A stretch of DNA of 34,591 nucleotides from an uncultured Mitsuokella sp. (GTDB lineage Bacteria > Bacillota > Negativicutes > Selenomonadales > Selenomonadaceae): NCBI GenBank assembly GCA_945877355.1, contig CAMCRT010000019.1, positions 1 to 34,591 of the forward strand, written 5' to 3'. Below the pieces are notes generated by a model that saw only the letters and a program-made list of their open reading frames with translations, was not told where the DNA came from and made no database searches. Shown piece by piece: positions 20,364 through 28,800 of this stretch; within the stretch, counting starts at the first letter, position 1, and each line of letters opens with the position of its first letter. Position numbers and translations under genes: made by a program.

Positions 20364-22799
20364 TTATGTCTCGAGCACGGGCTTCCCCTTGCTATCGTCA
20401 AAGGTGGCCGTGCAGCGAGGGTAGTTGGTGCAGCCCCAGAAGGCTCCGTTGCGCCCGCGGATCAGGCGTAGCGTGCCCTCCCGGCAGCGGGGGCAGAGGA
20501 TCCCCTCCTCCTTTTTCTTTGGGGCCTTCCCCCGCTCGCTCTTTGCCAAAGCCTCCTGGGGGCTTGCGGAGTATTGGGGCTTCTCCTGCCAGCCGCTTCT
20601 AGGCTTTGCCATGGCTGCGTAGCTTCGCGCCGCCTCCTCCATCTGGGCCTCGTAGTCGGCGGGCGAAAAGAGGGAGGCGAGCTCCGCCTCGTCGCTGGCA
20701 GTGGGCCTTGGGCCGCCTCCCTGGGCGGTGGCGGCCTGCGTCCGGGGGCCGTAGCTCTTCCGACGCTTTGCCGCCCCCTCTAGATCCGGCTTTCCGTCCT
20801 TATCGTCACAGGTCATGCGGCACCTAGGGTAGTTGGAGCAGCCCCAGAATATGCCGTTCTTCCCCTTGCGCTGCAGGAGCACGCCCGCCTTGCACCGGGG
20901 GCAGATATTTTCCCCCGTCACCTCCATGCGGACGCCCAGGGCCTTCTCGCAGAGGCTTCTTGTAAAGGCAATCTGCCCGGCCAGGAACTCCTCCAGGGTC
21001 CCCTCCCCCTCCGACATGGAGTGGAGCTTGTCCTCCCAGACAGCCGTGGAGTCCGGGTACGTCATCTCGTCCGGCAGGGCGTCGATGAGAAGGTACGCCG
21101 AGGGCATGGGCACCAGGTACTTCTTCCGGCCCTCCGCCTTCAGGAACTTCCGGCGGATTAGGTCGTCAATGATGGTGGCGCGGGTCGCCTCCGTGCCGAT
21201 GCCGTAGACATCCTTCAGCTGCTTCTTCGCCTCGGGATTCTTCACGTACTTATGGATCTCCTTCATGCCCGCGAGAAGCGTCGCCGCCGTAAAGCGGACA
21301 GGCGGCTTCGTGGTGCTGGTCTTCCGCTCCCCCTGCTGCCAGGTGACCGCATCCCCCTTCTTCATGGCCGGCAGCGACGCGCTCTCGTCCTCCGGATGTT
21401 CAGAGCGCTCCTCGCCGGTATCCGACCCCTTCTTTTTCTTCGTGGGATAGAGGGCCCTCCACCCCGCCGACCGCTCCGTGCGGCCGCTGGCGGTGAACCG
21501 CTCCCCATGGTGGGTGACCTCGAGCTTCGTCTGGTCGTAGACATGGGGCGGGTAAAACTGGGCGATGTAGGCCCTAGCGATGAGGTAGTAGAGATTCCGC
21601 TCCTCCGGCGTCATGGCACTGAGCTTTGCCGGCACCGTCGTCGGGATGATGGCGTGGTGGGCGGAAATCTTCTTGTCATTCCAGGCCCGGCTCTTGCGCT
21701 TCACGTCCGCGTCCTTCGTCCAGGCGGCAAGCTCCTCGTCCCCCGCCCCGGCGAGATTGCCGAGGATGCGGGGCGCGTCGGAGAACTGGCTGTTCGGCAG
21801 GTACTCGCAGTCGGAGCGGGGATAGGTGGTGAGCTTCCGCTCGTAGAGCTTCTGGGCCGTATCCAGCACCAGCTGGGGCGCGTAGCCATACATCTTGCCC
21901 GCCAAGACCTGCAGGGACGACAGGGAAAAGGGGAGCGGCGCCGGCTCCTCCTTCTTTGCCTTTGAGTAGCCCGTGAGCTTTGCCGCAAGAGGCTCCTCCC
22001 CAAAGGAGGCCAGCATCCTCTCCGCCAGCTCCTTATCCACGAGACGGTTCTCGCTGTCGAGCCCCGCCATGGTGTCCTGGGGCTTCCAGAGGGCCGCGAA
22101 TATGCCATTTTCATGGGAAAAGAGGCCGCGGATGGTATAGTAGTCCACGGGCTTGAAGTTCTCAATCTCCCGCTCCCGCCGCACCACGAGGGCCAGCGTC
22201 GGGGTCTTGACCCGCCCCACGGGCAGCACCAGCTTCTGATGCCCCGCCCGCCGGGCCGCCAATGTATAGGCTCGGGAGAGGTTCATGCCGATGAGCCAGT
22301 CCGCCCGGGCCCGGGCGAGGGCCGACTGCTTCAGGGGGAAGAAGTCCCGGTTGTCCCGGAGGTCGGCATTCGCCCGCTTGATGCTCTCCTCGTCGAGGGC
22401 ATTCAGGAGGATGCGGCGCACGGGCTTTTTTACCTGGAGATAGTCCAGCACCTCGTCCACCAGGAGCTGCCCCTCCCGGTCAGGATCCCCTCCATGGACG
22501 ATTTCATCCGCCTTCTCGAGGAGTCCCCGGACGATGGCGAACTGCTTCGCCGCCTTCTCGTCCACCAGGAGCTTCCATGCCTTCGGGATGATGGGAAGAT
22601 CCTGGGCCCGCCAGCTCTTGTACCGGGGATCATACTCCTCGGGCTCCGCCTGCCGCAGGATATGGCCAAAGAGCCAGGTCACGATGCCCTCCCCTGTGAC
22701 GAGATAGCCATCGGCCCGCTGGATGGGCCCCTTCAGGCATTTCGCCAGCTCCCGCCCCATGCTGGGCTTCTCGGCAATGTAAAGACGCAAAAACGACAC
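20364..22799 (-). CDS. topB: DNA topoisomerase III (type IA)
   Basis: An 811-residue type IA topoisomerase that passes single strands and resolves DNA junctions. The TOPRIM domain has YIAEKPSM (7-14) and GGDPDREGQ (103-111). The catalytic Tyr is in LTTYPRSD (about residue 326). PVGRVKTPTLALV (193-205) and GTEATRATIIDDL are further family motifs. Two C-terminal zinc-ribbon units follow, each CPRC...FWGC-NYPRC (the second near the very end), as in plasmid- and Firmicute-type TopB. GTG 22799 touches its GAGGAG ribosome binding site; TTG 22790, 8 bases after it, may be the true start. It follows ykvA by 69 bases and is probably co-transcribed. Confidence 0.93.
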   Translation of the reverse strand: MSFLRLYIAEKPSMGRELAKCLKGPIQRADGYLVTGEGIVTWLFGHILRQAEPEEYDPRYKSWRAQDLPIIPKAWKLLVDEKAAKQFAIVRGLLEKADEIVHGGDPDREGQLLVDEVLDYLQVKKPVRRILLNALDEESIKRANADLRDNRDFFPLKQSALARARADWLIGMNLSRAYTLAARRAGHQKLVLPVGRVKTPTLALVVRREREIENFKPVDYYTIRGLFSHENGIFAALWKPQDTMAGLDSENRLVDKELAERMLASFGEEPLAAKLTGYSKAKKEEPAPLPFSLSSLQVLAGKMYGYAPQLVLDTAQKLYERKLTTYPRSDCEYLPNSQFSDAPRILGNLAGAGDEELAAWTKDADVKRKSRAWNDKKISAHHAIIPTTVPAKLSAMTPEERNLYYLIARAYIAQFYPPHVYDQTKLEVTHHGERFTASGRTERSAGWRALYPTKKKKGSDTGEERSEHPEDESASLPAMKKGDAVTWQQGERKTSTTKPPVRFTAATLLAGMKEIHKYVKNPEAKKQLKDVYGIGTEATRATIIDDLIRRKFLKAEGRKKYLVPMPSAYLLIDALPDEMTYPDSTAVWEDKLHSMSEGEGTLEEFLAGQIAFTRSLCEKALGVRMEVTGENICPRCKAGVLLQRKGKNGIFWGCSNYPRCRMTCDDKDGKPDLEGAAKRRKSYGPRTQAATAQGGGPRPTASDEAELASLFSPADYEAQMEEAARSYAAMAKPRSGWQEKPQYSASPQEALAKSERGKAPKKKEEGILCPRCREGTLRLIRGRNGAFWGCTNYPRCTATFDDSKGKPVLET

Positions 22800-22868
22800 T
22801 CCTCAGGAAAACAGCTGAAACGGATACACCAAAAGCGCCTCTGCAAGCCCCAGGGCGCGGCGTGCGCC

Positions 22869-23237
22869 TCAGGAAAAAAGCTTGTAGAGGATAAAGAGAA
22901 TGAGGGCGATCCAGGCCACCACCACCAGCGTCGCCACGATGAGCAGCAGCCGAAGGTGCCGGATGAGATAATCCGCCTCCTCCTCACTCTCCCGCCGCAC
23001 ACGGCTCGGCAGGAGATTCAAGAGCCCCATGACCGCCGCCGGCACGATGACCGCATCGTCCACGAGGCCGAGGAACGGGATGGAGTCCGGGATGAGGTCG
23101 ATGGGGCTCAGAAAGTAGAGCGCCGCCGCCAACATGAGATACTTCACACTCTTCGGCGTGTCCCGCTTCCGAAGGGCCAGCATCATAATGATAAGGTCGC
23201 GCCGAAACAGGCGCAAAAACGAAAAGATTCTCCCCAT
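22869..23237 (-). CDS. YkvA/DUF1232 membrane protein
   Basis: A 122-residue small membrane protein with the DUF1232 signature SPIDLIPDSIPFLGLVDD at about residues 43-60, inside a hydrophobic hairpin, and a second hydrophobic segment at the C-terminus (VATLVVVAWIALILFILY). The function of the family is unknown. ATG 23237 follows GGGGGAG by 8 bases, which rules out longer starts reaching into the repeat upstream. It precedes topB on the same strand and is probably in the same transcript. Confidence 0.82.
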   Translation of the reverse strand: MGRIFSFLRLFRRDLIIMMLALRKRDTPKSVKYLMLAAALYFLSPIDLIPDSIPFLGLVDDAVIVPAAVMGLLNLLPSRVRRESEEEADYLIRHLRLLLIVATLVVVAWIALILFILYKLFS

Positions 23238-23272
23238 GGAAAGCTCCCCCAGGATATACAAACTTCCTAGAC

Positions 23273-23546
23273 GGTCCGTGCACCCTGCACTCACCCCGTC
23301 TCCGCAAGCGACCGTGCGCTTATCTGCCTAAATACCGGCCTCCATCCTAAACGCGCTACGCTTGAACGATGGATTCCGGCCGGGGGCAGAACGCGCACTT
23401 TCCTCGCTTGCTCCGCTTTGCTGACCTGTCCAAGAAGGCAGCCGTAGGCTGGCTGATTGGCTAACAGGTCGTATGCGAAAGCGTCCCAAGAACGAAGTGA
23501 TTGGCTGACGCTGACCGCTAAAGGGTTCGCGCAGGGCACACGGACC
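23273..23546. repeat. Dispersed intergenic element, long copy
   Basis: 274 bases bounded by GGTCCGTGCACCCTGC and its inverted partner GCAGGGCACACGGACC (14 of 16 positions). It shares with the 20.2-kb copy the same outer parts and the same inner hairpin, and carries an extra inner segment with two GATTGGCT(G/A)A motifs. The outer bases differ between copies in a paired way, as if pairing were kept. Frames open inside it translate only the repeat. Confidence 0.75.
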
Positions 23547-23728
23547 TGCTGCATTCATCACTCGTTACATTACAGTTCCCTTCCATAATACCCGCTTTTC
23601 CCTGCCCCGTCAATCAACGCGGCTTATCATATCATTTTAAGTATAGCAATTGACGATACTATGCTATTCTGCTATAATTTACCCATCAAATAGAGAATAC
23701 TTATCTATCATATACAAGGAGCAAGACC
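23547..23728 (+). promoter_or_regulatory. Leader and promoter of the diaminopimelate decarboxylase-like gene
   Basis: TTGACG (23650-23655), 17 bases, TATAAT (23673-23678) with an extended TGC is a strong promoter, giving a leader of about 45 bases with AAGGAG 7 bases before the ATG. The leader is too short for a lysine riboswitch. ATAGCA and TGCTAT flank the -35 box as an inverted repeat. The rest of the gap shows nothing. Confidence 0.65.
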
Positions 23729-24988
23729 ATGAGCGAAAAGACCTTCCCGCTCTCCAAGGAGCGCCTCGAGGAAATCATCCAGACCTACCCCACCCCCTTC
23801 CACATCTACGACGAAAAGAAGATCCTCGAAAACATCCGGGCCCTCAAGCAGGCCTTCTCCTGGTCCCCCGGCTACCGCAACCAGTTCGCCGTCAAGGCCC
23901 TGCCGAATCCCCGCATCCTCCAGATCGTCCGGGAGGAAGGCAGCGGAACGGATAACTCCAGCCTCGCCGAGCTCCTTCTCTCCGAAGCCGCCGGCTTCCG
24001 GGGCGAGGAAATCCTCCTGACATCGAACGACACCCCCGCCGACGAATTCCAGAAGGCCATCGAGCTGGGCGCCATCATCAACCTGGACGACATCAGCCAC
24101 CTGGACTACCTGGCCGAAAATGCCGGCCTGCCGGAGGTCCTCTGCTTCCGCTACAATCCCGGCGACCTCGTGGACGGCAACGACATCATCGGCAAGCCCC
24201 GGGAGGCCAAGTACGGCCTCACCCGGGACCAGATGTTCGAGGGCTACAAGCGCGCCAAGGAAATGGGCGTGAAGCGCTTCGGCCTCCACACCATGGTGGC
24301 GTCCAATGAGCGGCGCCCCGAAGCCTTCCTCCTGACGGCCACCATCATGTTCGACATGGCCATCGCTATCAAGGAGCGGGTCGGCATCGAGGTGGAGTTC
24401 ATCAACATCGGCGGCGGCCTCGGCATCCCCTACCGTCCCGAGGAGGAGCCCCTGGACGTGCTCGCCATCGGCGAGGGCATCCACAAGCTCTTCGAGGAAA
24501 AGATGGTCCCCGCAGGCCTCGGCCACGCCCGCATGATGACAGAGAGCGGCCGCGCCATCACCGGCCCTGCCGGCTGGCTCGTCTCCACCGCCATCCACGA
24601 GAAAAAGACCTACAAGGACTACATCGGCCTCGACTCCTGCATGGCGAACCTCATGCGCCCCGCGATGTACGGCGCCTACCACCACATCACGATCGCCGGC
24701 AAGGAGGACGCGCCCTGCGACCACACGTACGACATCACGGGCTCGCTCTGCGAGAACAACGATAAATTCGCCATCGACCGCAAACTGCCGAAGATCGACA
24801 TCGGCGACCTCGTCATCATCCACGACACGGGCGCGCACGGCAGCGCCATGGGCTTCAACTACAACGGCAAGCTCTGGTGTGCCGAGCTCCTCCTCCGGGA
24901 GGACGGCAGCGTAGAGCTCATTCGCCGGGCCCAGACCATCGATGACTACTTCGCCACCCTCCGCGGCTTCGACGGCAGCATCCTATAA
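23729..24988 (+). CDS. lysA: Diaminopimelate decarboxylase-like PLP enzyme (fold type III)
   Basis: A 419-residue alanine-racemase-fold decarboxylase. The PLP lysine is in FAVKALPNP (K56). Further motifs are GSGTDNSSLAEL, INIGGGLGIPY (phosphate loop), TESGRAITGPAG, SLCENND (catalytic Cys from the partner subunit, usually CESxD) and HDTGAHGSAMGFNYNG. Differences from classic LysA are HTMVASN where H-x-GS is usual and His instead of Tyr in DTGAHG; I recall this variant in many Firmicute and spirochaete entries annotated as lysA. The reaction would be meso-diaminopimelate to lysine, with ornithine or another basic amino acid as alternatives. It is monocistronic, with its own promoter and terminator. 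Confidence 0.8.
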   Translation: MSEKTFPLSKERLEEIIQTYPTPFHIYDEKKILENIRALKQAFSWSPGYRNQFAVKALPNPRILQIVREEGSGTDNSSLAELLLSEAAGFRGEEILLTSNDTPADEFQKAIELGAIINLDDISHLDYLAENAGLPEVLCFRYNPGDLVDGNDIIGKPREAKYGLTRDQMFEGYKRAKEMGVKRFGLHTMVASNERRPEAFLLTATIMFDMAIAIKERVGIEVEFINIGGGLGIPYRPEEEPLDVLAIGEGIHKLFEEKMVPAGLGHARMMTESGRAITGPAGWLVSTAIHEKKTYKDYIGLDSCMANLMRPAMYGAYHHITIAGKEDAPCDHTYDITGSLCENNDKFAIDRKLPKIDIGDLVIIHDTGAHGSAMGFNYNGKLWCAELLLREDGSVELIRRAQTIDDYFATLRGFDGSIL

Positions 24989-25028
24989 GCCCACCGCCTC
25001 TTGCCCCGGAAATCCCATCGCATAAAAC

Positions 25029-25074
25029 GAGCCCCCGAAGGAAAGCAATCCGCTTTTCCTCGGGGGCTCTTTTT
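25029..25074. terminator. Bidirectional terminator between lysA and gmd
   Basis: GAGCCCCCGA (25029-25038) pairs with TCGGGGGCTC (25060-25069), extended inward by GGAAAGC/GCTTTTCC. On the plus strand TTTTT follows, on the minus strand GTTTTATG. It serves both convergent genes. Confidence 0.85.
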
Positions 25075-25109
25075 CACGGACAAGCTACTTGTCTTCTCCT
25101 TCGCGGACT

Positions 25110-26141
25110 TTATCTCCCATACCGGGCCCGATCCTCCTGCACCATCCGCTTGACGAGCTCGGGGAAGGACACATGGCGCTTCCAACCCAGGTCCCTCTCT
25201 GCCTTTCTGGCATCCCCCCAGAGGAGCTCCACCTCCGCGGGGCGGAAATAGCGGGGGTCCACCTCCACCAGGAGACGCCCCGTCTTCTTGTCGTAGCCCT
25301 TTTCCTCCACACCCGTGCCGCGCCACGCGAGCTCTATGCCCGCCTCCCGGAAGGCCAGCGTCGCAAACTCCCGCACCGTATGGGTCTCATTCGTCGCCAG
25401 CACATAGTCATCGGGCCTCTCCTGCTGGAGCATGCGCCACATGCCCTCCACATAGTCCCCGGCAAAGCCCCAATCCCGCTTCGCGTCGAGATTCCCCAGT
25501 GTGAGCTTCTCCTGCTTGCCCGCGAGGATCCTTGCCACCGCCAGCGTGATCTTCCGCGTGACGAAGGTCTCTCCCCGGCGGGGCGACTCGTGGTTGAAGA
25601 GAATGCCATTCACCGCGAACATATCGTAGGACTCCCGGTAGTTCTTCGTGATCCAGAAGCTATAAAGCTTCGCCACCCCATAGGGCGACTTCGGGTAAAA
25701 GGGCGTCGCCTCGCTCTGGGGCGCCGTCTCCGGCAGCCCGCCGAAGAGCTCCGACGTGGATGCCTGGTAGAACCGCGCCGTAGGAGCCGCCTGCCGGACA
25801 GCCTCCAAAAGCTTCAGCGTCCCCACCCCCGTGGCCTCCGCCGTATACTCCGGCACCTCGAAGGACACCGCCACATGGGACTGGGCCGCCAGGTTGTACA
25901 CCTCATCCGGCTGGATGGAACGCACCAGCATAAGGAGCCCCGAAGAGTCCGTCAGGTCCCCATAGTGGAGAAAGATCCGCCCCTCATACGCAGGATCTGC
26001 CAGCAGATGGTCGATACGCCCCGTGCAGGGCGTGCTATGCCGCCGCTCCAGCCCATGCACCTCATAGCCCTTCTCCAGAAGAAGCTCCGAAAGATACGAC
26101 CCATCCTGCCCCGTGATTCCCGTGATCAATGCCTTCTTCAT
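25110..26141 (-). CDS. gmd: GDP-mannose 4,6-dehydratase
   Basis: A 343-residue short-chain dehydrogenase/reductase that converts GDP-mannose to GDP-4-keto-6-deoxymannose, the precursor of GDP-fucose, rhamnose and related sugars. The NADP loop is [10 protein letters not shown] (8-17); the active site has STSELFG (128-134) and YGVAK (Y154, K158); [17 protein letters not shown] and [14 protein letters not shown] are Gmd-specific. Length is normal for the family. GGAGG lies 6 bases before ATG 26141. No fcl/rmd partner gene is adjacent, so the final sugar is unknown. It lies near glycosyltransferase and acetyltransferase genes, consistent with surface polysaccharide synthesis. Confidence 0.95.
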   Translation of the reverse strand: MKKALITGITGQDGSYLSELLLEKGYEVHGLERRHSTPCTGRIDHLLADPAYEGRIFLHYGDLTDSSGLLMLVRSIQPDEVYNLAAQSHVAVSFEVPEYTAEATGVGTLKLLEAVRQAAPTARFYQASTSELFGGLPETAPQSEATPFYPKSPYGVAKLYSFWITKNYRESYDMFAVNGILFNHESPRRGETFVTRKITLAVARILAGKQEKLTLGNLDAKRDWGFAGDYVEGMWRMLQQERPDDYVLATNETHTVREFATLAFREAGIELAWRGTGVEEKGYDKKTGRLLVEVDPRYFRPAEVELLWGDARKAERDLGWKRHVSFPELVKRMVQEDRARYGR

Positions 26142-26286
26142 CGAATTCCTCCATTTTTATCCCGGCTGCTCCACGCAGTGCGTTTCCCGGACATATCGCA
26201 AAAGGCGACCCCTTTGCAAGCATTCCGCAACCAACTCATTCCAACGATACTATTTTCAATCAGGATGCCCCCTTTGTCAAGCCTCT

Positions 26287-26395
26287 GGATGATAGCTGTT
26301 CTGCGCCAGAAACAAGCGAATACAAGCGGAGCGGCCCTGCATAGCAAATGCTGGACCGCCCCGCTGCTCTTTGCCTATAAAGGATACCGCAAAAG
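26287..26395 (+). repeat. Hairpin repeat, copy 1
   Basis: GGATGATAGC, then ACAAGCGAATACAAGC, then a hairpin of AGCGGAGCGGCCC with GGACCGCCCCGCT (26325-26365). The same unit occurs at 27150 and 28391. Here the U tract is weak (CTCTTTGCC). Minus-strand frames through it begin MLCRAAPLVF in all copies and are artefacts. Confidence 0.65.
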
Positions 26396-26403
26396 TTTGA
26401 ACA

Positions 26404-26808
26404 CTAAGCTCCTCCCGCCCTTAGAAGAAGCCCGAGCATCTCTGCAGGTGTCAGAATTACAGGATCTTCCACCCCTGCCTCTAGAAAATCCTTATCTCCT
26501 GTCACAAGATAATCGACATGATGATAAATAGCGTCGCTCAAGACAGGTACATCCTTTTCATCCCGAAGAGAACAAAGCACCTGATCCGTGCTCCCGCAGA
26601 AAGAAAATCCCATCGACCGATAGAGCTCATAAATTCGATTGCTCCGTTTCTCCCATTTCTGCTCCAGCTTGGCATGAAACTCTGCATCGACATACGCACT
26701 GATTATAATCTCATGCTCTGATTCCAGTAAAAAGCGGAGCAACCTCGCCGCTGCTCCACCAAAAACCATCGCAGAAATCAAAACGTTCGTATCCAGCATG
26801 ATTTTCAT
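26404..26808 (-). CDS. PIN-domain ribonuclease toxin (VapC-like)
   Basis: A 135-residue PIN domain of the PIN_3 type. Acidic residues expected for the Mg2+ site are visible: MLDTNVLISA (D6), the Glu in YVDAEFHAKL, VPVLSDAIYH and VTGDKDFL. Such proteins cut RNA and are toxins of type II toxin-antitoxin pairs. ATG 26808 overlaps the stop codon of the upstream small gene (ATGA) and has no strong ribosome binding site of its own, so its translation depends on the antitoxin gene, a classic arrangement. The final 15 residues (PAEMLGLLLRAGGA) are typical of this subfamily. Confidence 0.85.
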   Translation of the reverse strand: MKIMLDTNVLISAMVFGGAAARLLRFLLESEHEIIISAYVDAEFHAKLEQKWEKRSNRIYELYRSMGFSFCGSTDQVLCSLRDEKDVPVLSDAIYHHVDYLVTGDKDFLEAGVEDPVILTPAEMLGLLLRAGGA

Positions 26809-27041
26809 CGCTGCATCCGTTCCCTTCGAAATTGTGCCATATCCGCCAGCATTTCTTCCTCCGTCTGCCACGGCCTTTCTTCCTGCATAAGGGACTGTAT
26901 CTCGGACAGGACATCTGCCTTCTGTTGTATTTCCTTGTTCTGCCTTTCCACAAGGCTGCGGATAAAACGCACGGCGAGCTTATAGTTTTCTGCATTTAGC
27001 GAGCGCATCATGCCACCCACATCAACCACCGCCTCGCTCAT
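26805..27041 (-). CDS. Putative antitoxin of the PIN toxin
   Basis: A 78-residue acidic/helical protein starting at ATG 27041, 7 bases after GGGGAG. It reads SEAVVDVGGMMRSLNAENYK, followed by long charged helices and a basic end (FRRERMQR). It is encoded just before the PIN toxin with a 4-base overlap, which is the main reason for the antitoxin call. I do not see a clear ribbon-helix-helix or AbrB DNA-binding motif, so its family is unknown to me. Regulation by autorepression is expected by analogy only. Confidence 0.65.
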   Translation of the reverse strand: MSEAVVDVGGMMRSLNAENYKLAVRFIRSLVERQNKEIQQKADVLSEIQSLMQEERPWQTEEEMLADMAQFRRERMQR

Positions 27042-27149
27042 ACAATCTCCCCCCCTCTGCTGATCACAAATGCATTGCATGGATTCTTCCTCTATCATTT
27101 TATCATAATTGGCGATTCTTTGTATATGTCGAAGCGAATATGCACAAAA

Positions 27150-27275
27150 GATTACTGCCATACCGTGCTCATGACAAACGAATACAAGCGACGCGGCCCT
27201 GCATAGCAAATGCTGGGCCGTCCCGCTATTTTTTCCTATATTCCAAAACCTGGCCGCTCCAACGAATCAAATACA
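27150..27275 (+). repeat. Hairpin repeat, copy 2
   Basis: GACAAACGAATACAAGC followed by a hairpin of AGCGACGCGGCCC with GGGCCGTCCCGCT (27187-27227) and ATTTTTTCC, like a terminator. No plus-strand gene ends here, so it was probably placed by duplication rather than serving a gene. Confidence 0.65.
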
Positions 27276-27306
27276 TATTCCTTCTCCCAATAATCAAAAA
27301 ACCTAT

Positions 27307-27341
27307 GGAAAGGATTGAACAAGTGTGCTATGATAAAGGTA
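27307..27341 (+). promoter_or_regulatory. Promoter of the broken Rpn gene
   Basis: TGGAAA, 17 bases, then TATGAT with an extended TGC, about 50 bases before the start codon. It resembles the promoter of the intact Rpn gene near 12.0 kb. Confidence 0.4.
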
Positions 27342-27383
27342 TAGCAAAGGTTCAGACTATAGCAGATTGGAGGTGGAAGGCAC

Positions 27384-28391
27384 ATGCATCATAGTATGCG
27401 ACAATCCCATAAAAGGGCAACCGAACAGGATGCTCTTGAGCTGCTCTATGGAGAGGAAAATGCGCAATATGACCAACATGCGAAGAATCTATTGTCCAAC
27501 CGCCAGTTTTTAGCAGAGATCCTGCAGGGAACCGTAGCGGAATTCCGGGATATACCTCGGGAAGACATCGCAGAGAAATACATCGAGGGAGTGCCTCTGG
27601 TCAGCCAGATCCCTGTCAACAGGGATCTGCCGACAAAGAAGGGAAAGAAAATCCGAGGCGCCCGCAACGAAGACGGCAGCCCGACGGAGGGCACGGTCAC
27701 CTACGATATATTCTTCTATGCACGGCTCCCCGGAAGCATGGAGCAGATTGCCCTCATCATCAACATCGAGGCCCAGAGGACATAGCGCCAGTCGCAGCTG
27801 CACTACGACCTGATCCGTCGGGCGGTATACTACGGCTGCCGGATGATTTCCTCCCAGAAGGAACGCGACTTCACAGGCCAGGACTACAATGGCATCCACA
27901 AGGTCTACACCATCTGGCTCTGCATGGAGTCCCCCACCGAGGAAAGCATCATCAATCGGTACGCCATCCGCGAGGAGCAGCTCCTAGGGAAATACACCGA
28001 AAAGCCGGCAGGCTACGACCTCATGACCATCATCATGGTCTACCTCGGCAAAAACAAGACTGCAAACCGCCTCATAAATCTCCTGCAGGTCATCTTCTCG
28101 GAAACAGAGAAATCCGCCCAGGAGAAGGAGGACATCCTCCGGGATAATTACGATATGGCACTGACAAATAAAATTGGAGAGGAGCTGACAAGCATGTGCA
28201 ACCTGAGCCTAGGCATCGCCGAAAAGGCATATCACGAAGCATATCACGATGCATATCATAATGCATCTCATGAAATCGCCCGCCGGATGATACAGAAAGG
28301 GAAGGAAAACGATGAAATTGCAGATACGACCATGCTTTCGATAAAAGAAATCGAAGCCCTGCGGAAAGAGGAAAACCCGCAGCTGCACTAG
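27384..28391 (+). pseudogene. Rpn-family PD-(D/E)XK nuclease interrupted by an in-frame amber codon
   Basis: One continuous reading frame of about 335 codons is split by a single TAG at 27783-27785, in the context INIEAQRT-stop-RQSQLHYDLIRRAVYYG. Everything after the stop stays in the same frame. The nuclease core lies across it: YDIFFYARLP with the metal Asp, then LIINIEAQ with E-x-Q, then YYGCRMISSQ. The C-terminus has the heptad-like YHEAYHDAYHNASHE repeat and SIKEIEAL, as in other Rpn/PDDEXK transposase-like proteins. TAG could come from CAG by one change. Without read-through only the first 133 residues are made, lacking part of the catalytic core. GGAGG lies 10 bases before ATG 27384. 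Confidence 0.75.
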
Positions 28392-28515
28392 GATGATAGC
28401 CATCCCATGCCCGAGACAAAAGAACACAAGCGGGGCGGCCCTGCACAGAATGCTGGGCCGCCCCACTATTTTTTTACCGGAATACCAAAATCTGCCTGCT
28501 TCAACTCATCACCTG
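28391..28515 (+). repeat. Hairpin repeat, copy 3 (terminator of the broken Rpn gene)
   Basis: GGATGATAGC, AGAACACAAGC and a hairpin of AGCGGGGCGGCCC with GGGCCGCCCCACT (28429-28467), then ATTTTTTT. This copy directly follows the Rpn stop codon and is a strong Rho-independent terminator. Confidence 0.75.
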
Positions 28516-28541
28516 CCAGAGCCCTGGATCTTTGAACGCAA

Positions 28542-28798
28542 TCACTTTTTCGTCACATCCACAAGTGGAAGTCCCTCCAGCATCTTTTCCTCCTCCTCGA
28601 TGGAGGCCAGCAGGAGGTTTCCCGCCTCATCCCTTGCCTGGCGATACTTTGCCCGGACGTAGCACCCCTCCACGCTCCGCTCCCGCACGACGTCATTCAA
28701 GAAATCCCACCATCTGTGCCGCCTGAACCTTGCGCTTGGCCTCATCGCTGCACGCATTCCCTATCGGCGCAAACAAAGGCGCCTTGTCTTTCGCCGAT
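28542..28798 (-). pseudogene. Unrecognised frameshifted gene remnant
   Basis: After the glycosyltransferase stop, one frame reads ISAKDKAPLFAPIGNACSDE and AKRKVQAAQMVGFL up to a TGA. From the same spot (TTTCTTGAATGACG, near 28695-28705) a shifted frame continues NDVVRERSVEGCYVRAKYRQ, then ARDEAGNLLLASIEEEEKML and stops at 28542. The protein-like composition on both sides suggests one ancestral frame broken by a one-base change. A short intact frame from ATG 28757 is the alternative. I do not recognise a family. Confidence 0.3.
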
Positions 28799-28800
28799 AT

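Noticed and set aside
23291-23561. Small protein-coding genes inside the dispersed element
   Set aside because: The frames translate repeat DNA, have no ribosome binding sites and are not preserved in the shorter copy.
23547-23728. Lysine riboswitch before the diaminopimelate decarboxylase-like gene
   Set aside because: The promoter at 23650-23678 leaves a leader of only about 45 bases, and the conserved lysine-box sequences are absent.
26138-28466. Minus-strand proteins beginning MLCRAA in three places
   Set aside because: They are translations of the three copies of the hairpin repeat, not genes; they only lengthen or mimic real frames.
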